Source: Planctomycetia bacterium (GTDB taxonomy: Bacteria > Planctomycetota > Planctomycetia > Gemmatales > Gemmataceae). Taken from it: a stretch of 60,592 bases of DNA. Below the pieces are notes generated by a model that saw only the letters and a list, made by a program, of their open reading frames with translations, was not told the DNA's origin and did no database searches. Shown piece by piece: positions 24,871 to 34,148 of the stretch; the first letter of the stretch is position 1, and each line of letters opens with the position of its first letter. The stretch covers positions 1-60,592 of the forward strand of contig SYHD01000114.1 in assembly GCA_005799265.1 (NCBI GenBank), written 5' to 3'. The position numbers and the translations under genes were made by a program.

Positions 24871-26322
24871 GTGTTGCGCTGGCTGTCGAATCTTTTTGCT
24901 ACCAGGCAGTCGTCGCCACGACGTGCAGCGCGCGTAGTTCGCGCCCGTTATGACGCGGCGGCGACGAACCCGGACAACCGCCGGCATTGGGCCAACGCGG
25001 ATGGGCTTTCCGCCAACGCGGCCAACAGCGCTGAAGTTCGGCGTATTCTGCGAAACCGTTCACGGTACGAGGTCGCCAACAATAGCTATGCCCGGGGCAT
25101 CGTCCTGACGCTGGCCAATGACGTGATCGGAACCGGTCCGCGACTTCAGATGCTCACCGTCGACACCGAGGCGAATCGCCGCATCGAGCAGGCGTTTGCG
25201 AATTGGGCCAAGGTCGTTGGCCTGGCCGAGAAACTCCGCACGATGCGGATGGCTCGCGCCACGGATGGCGAATCTTTTTCGATCCTGACTAACAATCCGA
25301 AGTTGCCGACGCAGGTGCAACTCGATTTGCGTTTGATTGAGGCGGACCAGGTATGCACGCCGGACCTAGCGTCAATGGATGCGAATGCTGTTGACGGGAT
25401 TGTCTTTGACGCGGCTGGCAACCCGGTCATGTACCACGTACTTCGTGAACATCCGGGCGGAACCGCGGGGCGTTTCATCCTCGGATACGACCGCGTGCCG
25501 GCCGCGTCGATGTTGCACTGGTTCCGCGCCGATCGCGCAGGGCAGGCGCGAGGCATCCCCGACATCATGCCGGCGCTGCCGCTCTTCGCGCAATTGCGGC
25601 GCTTCACGTTGGCGGTAATCGCCGCCGCTGAAACGGCTGCAGACTTCGCCGGCATCCTTTACACCGATGCTCCTGCCGGCGGTGAGTCGGAGGCGGCCGA
25701 GCCGTTCGAGCCGATCGAGCTGGAACAGCGAGCGCTCGTGACCATGCCGGGTGGTTGGAAGATGAGTCAGCTTCAGGCTGAGCAGCCGGCCACGACTTAC
25801 GCGGAATTCAAAAAAGAGATCCTCAACGAAATTGCCCGCTGCCTCAACATGCCGTTCAACGTCGCGGCCGGAAATTCGTCAGGCTACAACTATGCCTCCG
25901 GTCGCCTCGACCACCAGACGTATTTCAAGGCGATCCGCGTGGACCAGTCGCAACTCGAATGCGTTGTGTTGGATCGCGTCCTTGCGGCCTGGCTCGATGA
26001 AGCCGCGTTGATTCCCGGTTTGCTGCCGGCCGAACTCGGGCCATTCGCCGAGTGGTCACATCAGTGGTTTTTTGACGGTCAAGAACATGTAGATCCTGCC
26101 AAGGAAGCGAATGCTCAGGCCACACGCCTAGCAAATCACACGACAACGCTCGCTCACGAGTACGCCCGACAAGGTCGGGACTGGGAAGAGGCTTTGCGCC
26201 AGCGGGCCAAGGAAATGGCGTTGATGCAGGAACTCGGGCTTACGCCCGCGCAGGCCATCCCGACAAATCCAAAGGAGACCATTGATGAAATCGACCAACC
26301 GGAAGCCCAATGGGCAGCATGA
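24871..26322 (+). CDS. Portal protein (lambda family)
   Basis: 483 residues, GTG start at 24871. The N-terminus (YDAAATNPDNRRHW, RSRYEVANNSYARGIVLTLANDVIG) is the lambda-type portal signature. EIARCLNMPFNVAAGNSSGYNYASGR (seen in parts) is the conserved C-terminal stretch. It forms the dodecameric portal at the capsid vertex. The next gene overlaps it by 38 bases. Confidence 0.92.
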   Translation: MLRWLSNLFATRQSSPRRAARVVRARYDAAATNPDNRRHWANADGLSANAANSAEVRRILRNRSRYEVANNSYARGIVLTLANDVIGTGPRLQMLTVDTEANRRIEQAFANWAKVVGLAEKLRTMRMARATDGESFSILTNNPKLPTQVQLDLRLIEADQVCTPDLASMDANAVDGIVFDAAGNPVMYHVLREHPGGTAGRFILGYDRVPAASMLHWFRADRAGQARGIPDIMPALPLFAQLRRFTLAVIAAAETAADFAGILYTDAPAGGESEAAEPFEPIELEQRALVTMPGGWKMSQLQAEQPATTYAEFKKEILNEIARCLNMPFNVAAGNSSGYNYASGRLDHQTYFKAIRVDQSQLECVVLDRVLAAWLDEAALIPGLLPAELGPFAEWSHQWFFDGQEHVDPAKEANAQATRLANHTTTLAHEYARQGRDWEEALRQRAKEMALMQELGLTPAQAIPTNPKETIDEIDQPEAQWAA

Positions 26323-28273
26323 TCTTGGTGTGCCCAACCTGCTGAACCTCTCAGCGACCGCCACGATTGAACTGGCCGCCGTCGGCGCCGATGCCGAGAA
26401 GACGCTGCCGCGTTTCCGCATGGTCGCCTACACCGGTGGGCCGATGCGTATTGCCGGCTGGCGCTACCCGGTCGTACTCGACCTTGCAGGCCTGGCGGTG
26501 CCATCGCAATCGCGGCCCATCCGCTTTGGGCACGATCCGCTCTCCGGCGTCGGGCACACCGACGCCATCCGCATCGAGGACGGTCAGCTCGTGGCTACCG
26601 GCATGGTGTCTCGCGATACGTCCGCCGCGCGCGAAATCGTCGTCTCGGCCAAGAACGGCTTCCCCTGGCAGGCGTCGGTAGGCGCCGGCGTCGAGGAGTT
26701 CGAGTTCATCAAGGAAAACCAAAAGGTCGTGGTCAATGGTCAGTCGCTGAGCGGCCCGCTCAACGTCGTCCGCAAGGCGACCTTGGGAGAGATCAGCTTT
26801 GTCGATCTCGGGGCCGACGGCCGCACCAGTGCGACCATCGCCGCAACCAATCCGGCAGGAGATGCAATCGTGAACAACCCAGATCCAGCCAATGACACGC
26901 AAGGCGCCGGCCCTTCTTCCACGCAGGTGACGAATCCCGGTGCGGACACGCAGCCGACGGCGGAAACCGTCCGCGCCCAGGCGTTGGCAGAAACCAATCG
27001 CATCGTGGCAATTCGCCGCGTCTGCGGCGGCCGGCACGCCGAGATCGAGTCGCGTGCCATCCAGGAGAATTGGGATGCGACGCGCTGTGAGCTGGAAATC
27101 CTTCGCGCGGATCGGCCGCGCACGCCCGCGATCCGCACGAGCGACAAAGCGGTCACGGCCACGGTGCTCGAAGCCGCATGCGTTCTCACCGCCAAGCTTG
27201 GCCAGGCCGAAGAAATGTACGAGCCGCAGACGCTCGATCTGGCGTCACGACGATTCCGCGGCGGCATCGGCTTGCAAGAATTGCTGCTCGAAGCGGCTTG
27301 GGCCAACGGCTATATCGGTCGCAACTTCCGCGATCACCGTGAGGTTCTACGCTTTGCATTTGGACGCGGCATCGAGGCCGGATTTTCCACAATCGACATC
27401 GGCGGCATTCTGTCGAACGTCGCCAACAAGTTCCTGCTCGACGGCTTCTTCTCTGTCGAACGGACCTGGCGCAACATCTGCGCGGTGCGGAACGTCAGCG
27501 ACTTCAAGACGGTCACCAGCTACCGCTTGATCGGCAAAGATCAATACGAGCAAGTTGCCCCGGGCGGTGAGCTCAAGCACGGCACGCTCGGCGATGAGAA
27601 GTACGAGAACCGCGCCGACACCTACGGTCTCGTGTTGTCCATCGACCGTCGCGACATCATCAACGACGACCTCAACGCCATCACCACGGTGCCGCGTAAG
27701 CTTGGTCGCGGCTCCGGCCTGAAGATCAACGATGTGTTCTGGACGATCTTCATGGCCAACAGCGCGTTCTTCACGTCAGGCCGCAACAACTACCTGACGG
27801 GCACGGCTACGGCGCTCGGGATCGATGGTCTAACCGCGGGCGAAGTCGCCTTTATGGATCAAGTTGATTCTGACGGCAAGCCGATCGGAATCATGCCGGC
27901 AATCATGCTGGTGCCCACGGCGCTGTCGGCAATCGGTTCACAACTCTTCAAGTCGCTGGAGCTGCGCGACAACACATCGAGCGCGAAGTACCCGATCACC
28001 AACCCGCACCAAGGCAAGTTCCGTGTCGAGGTGAGCCGCTACCTCGGCAACAGCAAGTACACCGGCAACTCAAACAAGGCGTGGTATCTCTTGGCCGAGC
28101 CGACGGACTTGCCGGTGATCGAGGTCGCGTTCCTCAACGGTCAGGAGGCGCCGACCATCGAGACGGCGGACGCGGACTTCAACGTCCTCGGCGTGCAGAT
28201 GCGCGGCTACCACGATTTTGGCGTTGCCCTGCAAGACTATCGCGGCGGTGTGAAGGCCAAGGGCGAGGCGTAA
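26285..28273 (+). CDS. Prohead protease fused to major capsid protein
   Basis: 662 residues, ATG 26285 after AAAGGAGACC. Residues about 30-190 look like a prohead serine protease: RFGHDPL with His83 and WQASVGAGV with Ser131. An Asn/Asp/Thr-rich linker follows (about 195-230). From about 250 on is a capsid domain of the Mu gpT type (FGRGIEAGFSTIDIGGILSN, NKFLLDGFF, RNNYLTGTATALG). The fusion puts the maturation protease in the same chain as its substrate; the linker is the likely cleavage zone (inference). Confidence 0.88.
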   Translation: MKSTNRKPNGQHDLGVPNLLNLSATATIELAAVGADAEKTLPRFRMVAYTGGPMRIAGWRYPVVLDLAGLAVPSQSRPIRFGHDPLSGVGHTDAIRIEDGQLVATGMVSRDTSAAREIVVSAKNGFPWQASVGAGVEEFEFIKENQKVVVNGQSLSGPLNVVRKATLGEISFVDLGADGRTSATIAATNPAGDAIVNNPDPANDTQGAGPSSTQVTNPGADTQPTAETVRAQALAETNRIVAIRRVCGGRHAEIESRAIQENWDATRCELEILRADRPRTPAIRTSDKAVTATVLEAACVLTAKLGQAEEMYEPQTLDLASRRFRGGIGLQELLLEAAWANGYIGRNFRDHREVLRFAFGRGIEAGFSTIDIGGILSNVANKFLLDGFFSVERTWRNICAVRNVSDFKTVTSYRLIGKDQYEQVAPGGELKHGTLGDEKYENRADTYGLVLSIDRRDIINDDLNAITTVPRKLGRGSGLKINDVFWTIFMANSAFFTSGRNNYLTGTATALGIDGLTAGEVAFMDQVDSDGKPIGIMPAIMLVPTALSAIGSQLFKSLELRDNTSSAKYPITNPHQGKFRVEVSRYLGNSKYTGNSNKAWYLLAEPTDLPVIEVAFLNGQEAPTIETADADFNVLGVQMRGYHDFGVALQDYRGGVKAKGEA

Positions 28274-28303
28274 TCACCCGAACGCAATCAAGGAGACCAA
28301 ACA

Positions 28304-28639
28304 ATGGCTCAAGCGACTTTTGTCCACGAAGGATGCGCCATCGACTACACGCCCAGCGCGGATGTCGCAGTTGGCGATGTAATCGTCCAGGCCGACCTGA
28401 TTGGCGTCGCCAAGCAGGCCATCGCCGCCAACAAACTCGGCGCGCTGGCGGTCGAGGGCGTCTTCGACTTCGCCAAGGCCACGGGCGGCGGATCGGGAAT
28501 CGCGGTCGGCACCACGGTGTACTGGGACGACACGAACAACGTCGCCACGGCCACGGCGACGAGCAACAAGCTGCTCGGCAAGGTCGTCAAGGCGGCGGCT
28601 GACGCGGACACCACGGTGCGCGTCCGGCTCATGCAGTAA
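28304..28639 (+). CDS. DUF2190 capsid decoration-like protein
   Basis: 111 residues, beta-rich, with AAGGAGACC before the ATG. VGTTVYWDDTNNVATAT and LLGKVVKAAADADTTVRVRL match the DUF2190 pattern found right after capsid genes, where these small proteins decorate the capsid. Confidence 0.82.
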   Translation: MAQATFVHEGCAIDYTPSADVAVGDVIVQADLIGVAKQAIAANKLGALAVEGVFDFAKATGGGSGIAVGTTVYWDDTNNVATATATSNKLLGKVVKAAADADTTVRVRLMQ

Positions 28640-28654
28640 TGACGGAGGCCGTGC

Positions 28655-29110
28655 ATGGCGAACCTGCTCGCGAACGGCATGGCCTGGCTCAACGACCAGC
28701 TTGCCGAGCATGTCGCGGTGACGATGCGTTTCCATCGCAAGGGCCAGAGTTGCGAGGTGCAAGTCATCCCGCGAACGCCGGCCACGCCGCCGATCTCCCC
28801 AGGAGGTGCGCCGCTCAATCCGAGCATTTACGAGCGTGACTTAGACGTGCGCTTGGCGGACCTGGTTAGTGTGCTCGGCACCACGATGCCATCGTCGTTC
28901 GATTACTTCACCGAGGAGATCAACGGCCGAAAGGTGGTTTACAAGATCACGCAGCCTATCGGCGGCGGGCCTCGGTTCGATTGGGTCAACGGTGATCGCG
29001 GACCGGAAGCGCGGATTCGGATTCACACCAAGCAGACCGGCGCATCGACCGGCGAAGGCGACCTGATGCTTGGCAAGCAAGCCGTCGCGGGCAATGGAAC
29101 GCTGACATGA
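28655..29110 (+). CDS. Head-tail connector-like hypothetical protein
   Basis: 151 residues, coupled to the next gene by a 4-base overlap. Beta-rich with no recognised family. Position between the decoration protein and the tail genes suggests a head-completion or joining role. Confidence 0.65.
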   Translation: MANLLANGMAWLNDQLAEHVAVTMRFHRKGQSCEVQVIPRTPATPPISPGGAPLNPSIYERDLDVRLADLVSVLGTTMPSSFDYFTEEINGRKVVYKITQPIGGGPRFDWVNGDRGPEARIRIHTKQTGASTGEGDLMLGKQAVAGNGTLT

Positions 29111-29712
29111 TTGGCACCGGCACGCTGACGCTTGAGGCACTGCACGGCACGGGCCTCGGCGTTCGCTGGGTGGTTGGCCGGGGAACCTTGAACGCGGGAA
29201 GGATGCAGACGGCAGCGATCGGCATTCGACGCCCGCCGCCTCCTCCAGCGCCACCCAAGATCACGGTGCTTCGCGACGCGCTCGTCGCGGACATCAACGC
29301 CACGGTCAAGCCGAGCTCGCCGACGGCGTTCGTGGCCGAGGCGGCGTACAGTGTGATCGATTCGGAAGCGTTGAAGGTTTGCGTCCTTGGCGTTGACCTG
29401 ACCGAGGAACACGAAGCCGCCAAAGAAACGGACACGCAACACCTGCAAGTGCATGTGGTCGTGCGGCAGAAGGTGGAACCGACGGATGTCGCGGAAAACG
29501 ATCGGCTTTTGGCGCTCGCGCATGCCATTGCGAACCGCTACAAGCTGGACACGGATGTGAGCCAACTGAGCGCGGAGTTGGCGGGCGTCGGACAAATGGT
29601 GCTGGTCGAGAAACGGTGGTTCCCGCTGTATCACCGCTACCTGATGGACACGACCGGCTTCTTCCACAGCGAGTTGGTGCTGACGTTCCGTGAATGGGTA
29701 GATCGGCCATGA
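29107..29712 (+). CDS. Hypothetical head-tail/tail-terminator-like protein
   Basis: 201 residues. A proline run (RRPPPPPAPPKI, residues about 40-52) separates a short N-terminus from a larger domain. The KVTxRDA-like start (KITVLRDALVADINAT) and HAIANRYKLDTDVSQLSA suggest a connector-type alpha/beta protein. Coupled at both ends (ATGA). Function by position only. Confidence 0.6.
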   Translation: MIGTGTLTLEALHGTGLGVRWVVGRGTLNAGRMQTAAIGIRRPPPPPAPPKITVLRDALVADINATVKPSSPTAFVAEAAYSVIDSEALKVCVLGVDLTEEHEAAKETDTQHLQVHVVVRQKVEPTDVAENDRLLALAHAIANRYKLDTDVSQLSAELAGVGQMVLVEKRWFPLYHRYLMDTTGFFHSELVLTFREWVDRP

Positions 29713-30167
29713 GCCAGATCAAGACAAGCTTCTCCAGCAGACTCGACGGCAAGCCGATCTTGTCCGCCGCCGAACGTGCCGAGCAGAAGCTACTCATGCA
29801 GTTCGGCGCTTACGTGATGCGGACGGCCAAGCGATCCATCAAGAAAGGCGGGCCGAAGCAAACGTCAACGCCAGGAGAGCCGCCCGTGGGTCATGGCCAG
29901 GAGTTGTACGCGAACTTCATCGCATTCGCGCACGATCCGTCGCGGCACGAGGTCGTGATCGGCAGCCAGCTATTGAGCAGCACGTTGGGCGACGTGGCTC
30001 CGGAGAAGATTGAGTACGGCGGCACCGAGGCAATCATCGTCGGCAAATGGCCGTTCCGCAAGCGGAAGGTCGTGAACTACCTACCGCGTCCTGCGATGCG
30101 GCTCGCCTACGACGTCGCGGTGAAGAAGTTCCTGCCCAAGCTGATCGAGAACAGCATCGTGCCGTGA
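29709..30167 (+). CDS. HK97 gp10-like tail-completion protein
   Basis: 152 residues from the ATG at 29709 that overlaps the previous stop. A short basic protein with AYVMRTAKRSIKKGG and a C-terminal RPAMRLAYDVAVKKFLPKL helix, the overall shape of gp10/minor tail-completion proteins. Family assignment is moderate. Confidence 0.62.
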   Translation: MSQIKTSFSSRLDGKPILSAAERAEQKLLMQFGAYVMRTAKRSIKKGGPKQTSTPGEPPVGHGQELYANFIAFAHDPSRHEVVIGSQLLSSTLGDVAPEKIEYGGTEAIIVGKWPFRKRKVVNYLPRPAMRLAYDVAVKKFLPKLIENSIVP

Positions 30168-30175
30168 GGTGAACC

Positions 30176-31066
30176 ATGCCCCGACCACTCGGAACCGAAT
30201 TGACGATCAACCGCAACACCGGACCCAACTGGGCTTCGCCGGCGTGGACGCGGGTTCGTGGCATCCAGGATGCCAAGCTCAACATTCAACCCGCGGGCAT
30301 GGTCAAGTCGAGCGACCGCTCCGTCGCGGTCGATACCGAGATCCCGGCCCGGTTCAAGGTCGAAGTCGAAGCGACGGCGTTCTGGAATGGCGGCGCTGGC
30401 CTGACGGCGCTGCGGGCTGCATTCCTCAATGGAACGCCGATCGAGCTGGCGGTGCTGTATGGTGCGGCCGCGACGGGCAAGAAGGGCGTCCGTGCTGAAT
30501 GGGCCGTCACGCAATTCCCGCTCGAGTTCCCGCTGGGCGACAACCAGAAGATCGCGATCAAGCTGCAGCCGCACGCCGACTATGCCAACGAGCCGCTGTT
30601 CTACACCGACGCGACTAGCAGCGCCGGCACCGCCGAGACGATCTCGACCAAGAAAGTCGGTGCAACAGCGTCCGTGAGCGTGGCCGACGGCACGCCGATC
30701 GGCGCGGCGATGGACATCAAGCTCGGTCTGCAGCCCGGCGCGCTCATCGATTCGAGCGACCGCGACACGATCTTCGATGTGGTCAAGCCGACGCGATTTA
30801 AGTTCGAGCCCGAGTTCTCGTTCCTGTGGAACCCGTCGAACACGCAACTCATGGCGATCTACACAGCCGCGACGACCAACGCACCGATCGAGCTTTTCAT
30901 TCTCGACGGCGCCCATGCGACGACCGGCAGTTGGGGCGTGCATTCGGACTGGGCGATCAATGGCTTCCCCGTGGATGCGAAGCTCAAGGATGGACAACTC
31001 GTCACCGTCAAGTTGACGCCGCACGGCGACGGCACCACGCCGCCGGCGTTCTTCACCGTTCCGTGA
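30176..31066 (+). CDS. Major tail tube protein with internal duplication
   Basis: 296 residues made of two homologous halves: KLNIQPAGMVKSSDR...ARFKVEVEATAFW in the first half (about 38-75) and KLGLQPGALIDSSDR...TRFKFEPEFSFLW in the second (about 180-220). Each half also carries GTPIEL/NAPIEL and IAIKLQPHAD/VTVKLTPHGD. Two tube folds in one chain would give trimeric rings instead of hexamers, as proposed for other duplicated tube proteins. Confidence 0.82.
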   Translation: MPRPLGTELTINRNTGPNWASPAWTRVRGIQDAKLNIQPAGMVKSSDRSVAVDTEIPARFKVEVEATAFWNGGAGLTALRAAFLNGTPIELAVLYGAAATGKKGVRAEWAVTQFPLEFPLGDNQKIAIKLQPHADYANEPLFYTDATSSAGTAETISTKKVGATASVSVADGTPIGAAMDIKLGLQPGALIDSSDRDTIFDVVKPTRFKFEPEFSFLWNPSNTQLMAIYTAATTNAPIELFILDGAHATTGSWGVHSDWAINGFPVDAKLKDGQLVTVKLTPHGDGTTPPAFFTVP

Positions 31067-31079
31067 TTCGGAGGCGTTC

Positions 31080-31610
31080 ATGTTCGACAAGCATTTCATC
31101 GACCGCAAGGGCCGGCGCTGGGACCTGGATCTCACCTGGTTCACGGTGCAGCAGCTCAAGCGCGAGATCGGCCTCGACATCGAGACGCTCGTGCCCAAGC
31201 AAGGCGACGCCAAAGGCGCGAGCTTCCAAGCGTTCCATGACTTCATCACCGACGGACTCCGCTTGTTCGAGGCACTTTGGCTGTTGCTCAAACCCGAATG
31301 CGACAAGCAGAACATTACACAAGAGGATTTCGGATCCGGATTTGGCGGCGACACGTTCGAGGCCGCCGGGATGGCATTCACACAGGCCCTGATCGATTTT
31401 TTCCCGAGTCCCCTCCGAAAAGCCCTGCTTCGGAAGGTGCTGGAAAAGGGCAAGGCGGCGATGGCGATTGCGGGCGAGCGGCTGGCGAAGGAAATGGACA
31501 AGATCGATCTGGAGTCGCTGGTCAACACCAACCTCGACGAAGCCTTGAAGAAATCGTCTGGCGAACAGCCGGGGCTGCCGGCGTCGCCAACCCCGGTCCC
31601 TACAGCCTGA
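31080..31610 (+). CDS. Tail assembly chaperone, upstream (G-like) product
   Basis: 176 residues, GGAGG before the ATG. Mostly helical. It sits between the tail tube and tape-measure genes, the usual slot for tail assembly chaperones. The 3' end overlaps an open stretch in the -1 frame (coding to 31843), as in lambda G/GT. Confidence 0.75.
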   Translation: MFDKHFIDRKGRRWDLDLTWFTVQQLKREIGLDIETLVPKQGDAKGASFQAFHDFITDGLRLFEALWLLLKPECDKQNITQEDFGSGFGGDTFEAAGMAFTQALIDFFPSPLRKALLRKVLEKGKAAMAIAGERLAKEMDKIDLESLVNTNLDEALKKSSGEQPGLPASPTPVPTA

Positions 31611-31624
31611 GACGATTGGCGTGG

Positions 31625-31843
31625 ATGGCATGGGGTCGCGAAGAGTTTGAGTGGGAGCGATTCAGTCACCTGATGGCGGTCGTGTTCAACGCGAGCATCT
31701 GGGACACGTCGAAGACCAGCCCGAAACAGCCGCGCGACTTCAATCCAATGCGGCAAGAAGGCGAGTGTGGCCCGGTGGAAGACGACGACGAGGCTTACCG
31801 AATCGTGGAGCGAATGACGGATGGCGAACAAGGGGAGCATTGA
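31625..31843 (+). CDS. Tail assembly chaperone, downstream (T-like) segment in the -1 frame
   Basis: 72 residues if started at the ATG at 31625, but the coherent sequence begins earlier in this frame (NPGPYSLRRLAWMAWGR from about 31589), which points to a -1 frameshift from the upstream gene rather than independent initiation. No clear ribosome binding site precedes 31625. The candidate slip region is around 31587-31598 (CCAACCCCGG). The tape-measure gene overlaps its end. Confidence 0.65.
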   Translation: MAWGREEFEWERFSHLMAVVFNASIWDTSKTSPKQPRDFNPMRQEGECGPVEDDDEAYRIVERMTDGEQGEH

Positions 31844-34148
31844 AGCCGGGCGCGGGCATGTGACGCTCGAGACTCGCAACCTGCTCCAGAAGGGGCTGGA
31901 CGAGGCTAAGGCGACGCTGCAAGCTTGGGGAACCACGGTCATGGCGATTGGCGCTGCCGTCGCTGCGACCGGCGTGCTGATCGCCGCGCCGTTTCTTCAG
32001 GGCCTCGACACCCTTTCCGCCTGGGGCAAGGAGATGCGAACCGCCATGCGCCAGACCGGGATGAGCTTCGAGGAGCTCGACCTGGCGATGGACGGCACCC
32101 GAACATCGGCCGATGAGCTGGTCCCCGCGATTGCCAAGATGGACGAGTTCATCTTCAGCGCCGCGAACGGTTCGCGCGAAGCGAATCAGGCGCTCGCAGA
32201 GATGGGCATCTCCTTGAGCGACCTGCAGCACGCGAGCCAGGGCGACCGGTTGCTTCTGCTTGCCGATGGCCTCAATCGAATCGGCGACGCCGGTCAGCGC
32301 ATCGCCCGCCAGCGCGACGTGTTTGGACGTGGTGGCTTGAGCCTTAACATCGAAGGCGGGGCGGCGGGCATGCGGTCGCGTGCCGCGCGAGCAGATTACC
32401 TCGAAGGCGAGACGCTGAACTCGCGAGCCACGCTGGAACTCGTCGGCCAGTACAACACGGCGAAGCGCGAGTTCGGCATGGCGATGAGCGGGTTCTGGGC
32501 CACGCTCGGTGCGGCTGCCGCGCCGGTCATGACCGACTTCCTCCGCATGATCACGCAGATCGTTGTCGGCGTGCGGCAATGGCTGGAAGCAAATCGACCC
32601 CTCCTGACCACGATTTTCTACGTCGCGGACAAGCTCATCCTGCTCGGCACCATTATCGGATTCGTCGGCAGCATGATCTACGCCGGGGCCTATGCGTTCA
32701 CGTTCATCGGCGGGGCGATCAGCATTGTCGGCGGCGTTATCTCGTGGTTCGTCTCGCTGGCATCTGGCGGTTTCGGCCTGTTGACCGTCTTGTCCTGGGG
32801 ATGGGGAGCGGCAACCTTTGCTGCCGGCATGATCGCGACGGCAGCGTTGCTCGTTTACAAGACGGGTCTGCTGGCGCTGACTGCAATCACCTGGCTATGG
32901 AATGCCGCCGGCGCCGCGCTGGCCGCAGTCCTCGGATTGTTCAGCGGTGCCGCGACCGTGGCCACCGGCGCGACGGGCGGCTACACGATCGGCCTGATTG
33001 CAGCGTGGATCTGGGAAAACATCTGCTCGGTTGGCATCACGCTCCTCATCACGGCGCTCGGCGCTCTCGTGATCGCCATCGGCGCTGTCGTCTTGGCACT
33101 CGGTGGGTTCGTGATCTTCGCCGTCGCAGTGGCGTTCTTGCCAATGGCGATTAGCGCCCTTGCGGACGCCTTCGTCGATCTGTGGGAGTCCATTGGGAAC
33201 AGCACCTGGTTCGCCAATCTCACCAATATGTTTGGCGCGGTCGTCGGCACCGCGCAAACGGCATGGGCCGGTATCAAGGCCGCGTTTGACGCCGGCGAGT
33301 GGGGCTTGCTGTGGGAAATCTTGAAGGTGACGGCGCTGCTGGAGTGGGAACACATCAGCAACTACGCGATGGGCGTTTTCTACTACTGGAAGGACGCCAT
33401 CAGCGACACGTTCGATGAAGCCTGGACCTACATCAAGGTCACGTTCGTTGCGGTTTGGGGCGAAATCAAGGCGCTGTTCTTCGACGGGATCGCCGCCATC
33501 GCCAGCGGCTTCACCGCGATGGTCAACGTGATCATCACGGCACTGAACGGAATGATCGGTCGCGTGGTTCAGGGCATGAACGCGATCATCGACATGATCA
33601 ACAACACCATCTCGCGGCTGCCTCAATCGGTTCGCAACACGCTTGGCATCGGCACGCTTTCACGGGCAACTGCGCCCGAACTCCAGAACGTCGCCGACGG
33701 CGGTCAACGCTTTCGCGACATGGCCCGAGACGAGCGCCGAAGCACGCAAGACCAGGTCCGCGACATCGAGAGCCAGGCGATGGCCGACTGGTTCGACGAG
33801 CAGGTTCGCCGCGTCGAGCGCGACACGGCGCTTGCAGAAGGCAACCAGGCCCGCGTCGCGGAACTTAACGCCGAGCTTGCGGACCTGACGGCCTACGCGG
33901 AATTCCTCCGCGATTCTCAGCCGGCGCTGGCCGGTGCCGGCGAGGCAATGGGGCGAAGTCCCGGCATGACTGGATCACCGACGACGCACGTTGCAGGTTC
34001 ATTTTCCGCGGCGGTCATCGCTGGTTTCATTGGGGCGTCGATGGGCGCAGGCGAGACACGCGGCGAGCGCGAGACCCGCATGGCGCGCGAACGCCTTGAT
34101 GAAATCCTTCGCGAGCTGGAACGTCGGCCCGGAGTGGTGATGGGATGA
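31821..34148 (+). CDS. Tail tape-measure protein
   Basis: 775 residues, the longest phage gene after the repeat protein. The N-terminal segment is amphipathic, and residues about 260-430 carry several long hydrophobic segments. The C-terminal part is helical (RDEVRDIESQAMADWFDEQ-like). This is the classic tape-measure layout of siphoviruses: length sets tail length, and the hydrophobic part is ejected into the host membrane. Confidence 0.88.
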   Translation: MANKGSIEAGRGHVTLETRNLLQKGLDEAKATLQAWGTTVMAIGAAVAATGVLIAAPFLQGLDTLSAWGKEMRTAMRQTGMSFEELDLAMDGTRTSADELVPAIAKMDEFIFSAANGSREANQALAEMGISLSDLQHASQGDRLLLLADGLNRIGDAGQRIARQRDVFGRGGLSLNIEGGAAGMRSRAARADYLEGETLNSRATLELVGQYNTAKREFGMAMSGFWATLGAAAAPVMTDFLRMITQIVVGVRQWLEANRPLLTTIFYVADKLILLGTIIGFVGSMIYAGAYAFTFIGGAISIVGGVISWFVSLASGGFGLLTVLSWGWGAATFAAGMIATAALLVYKTGLLALTAITWLWNAAGAALAAVLGLFSGAATVATGATGGYTIGLIAAWIWENICSVGITLLITALGALVIAIGAVVLALGGFVIFAVAVAFLPMAISALADAFVDLWESIGNSTWFANLTNMFGAVVGTAQTAWAGIKAAFDAGEWGLLWEILKVTALLEWEHISNYAMGVFYYWKDAISDTFDEAWTYIKVTFVAVWGEIKALFFDGIAAIASGFTAMVNVIITALNGMIGRVVQGMNAIIDMINNTISRLPQSVRNTLGIGTLSRATAPELQNVADGGQRFRDMARDERRSTQDQVRDIESQAMADWFDEQVRRVERDTALAEGNQARVAELNAELADLTAYAEFLRDSQPALAGAGEAMGRSPGMTGSPTTHVAGSFSAAVIAGFIGASMGAGETRGERETRMARERLDEILRELERRPGVVMG

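Noticed and set aside
30107-31942. A 611-codon minus-strand open frame opposite the tail genes
   Set aside because: It covers three well-supported tail genes and has low-complexity composition with no motif.
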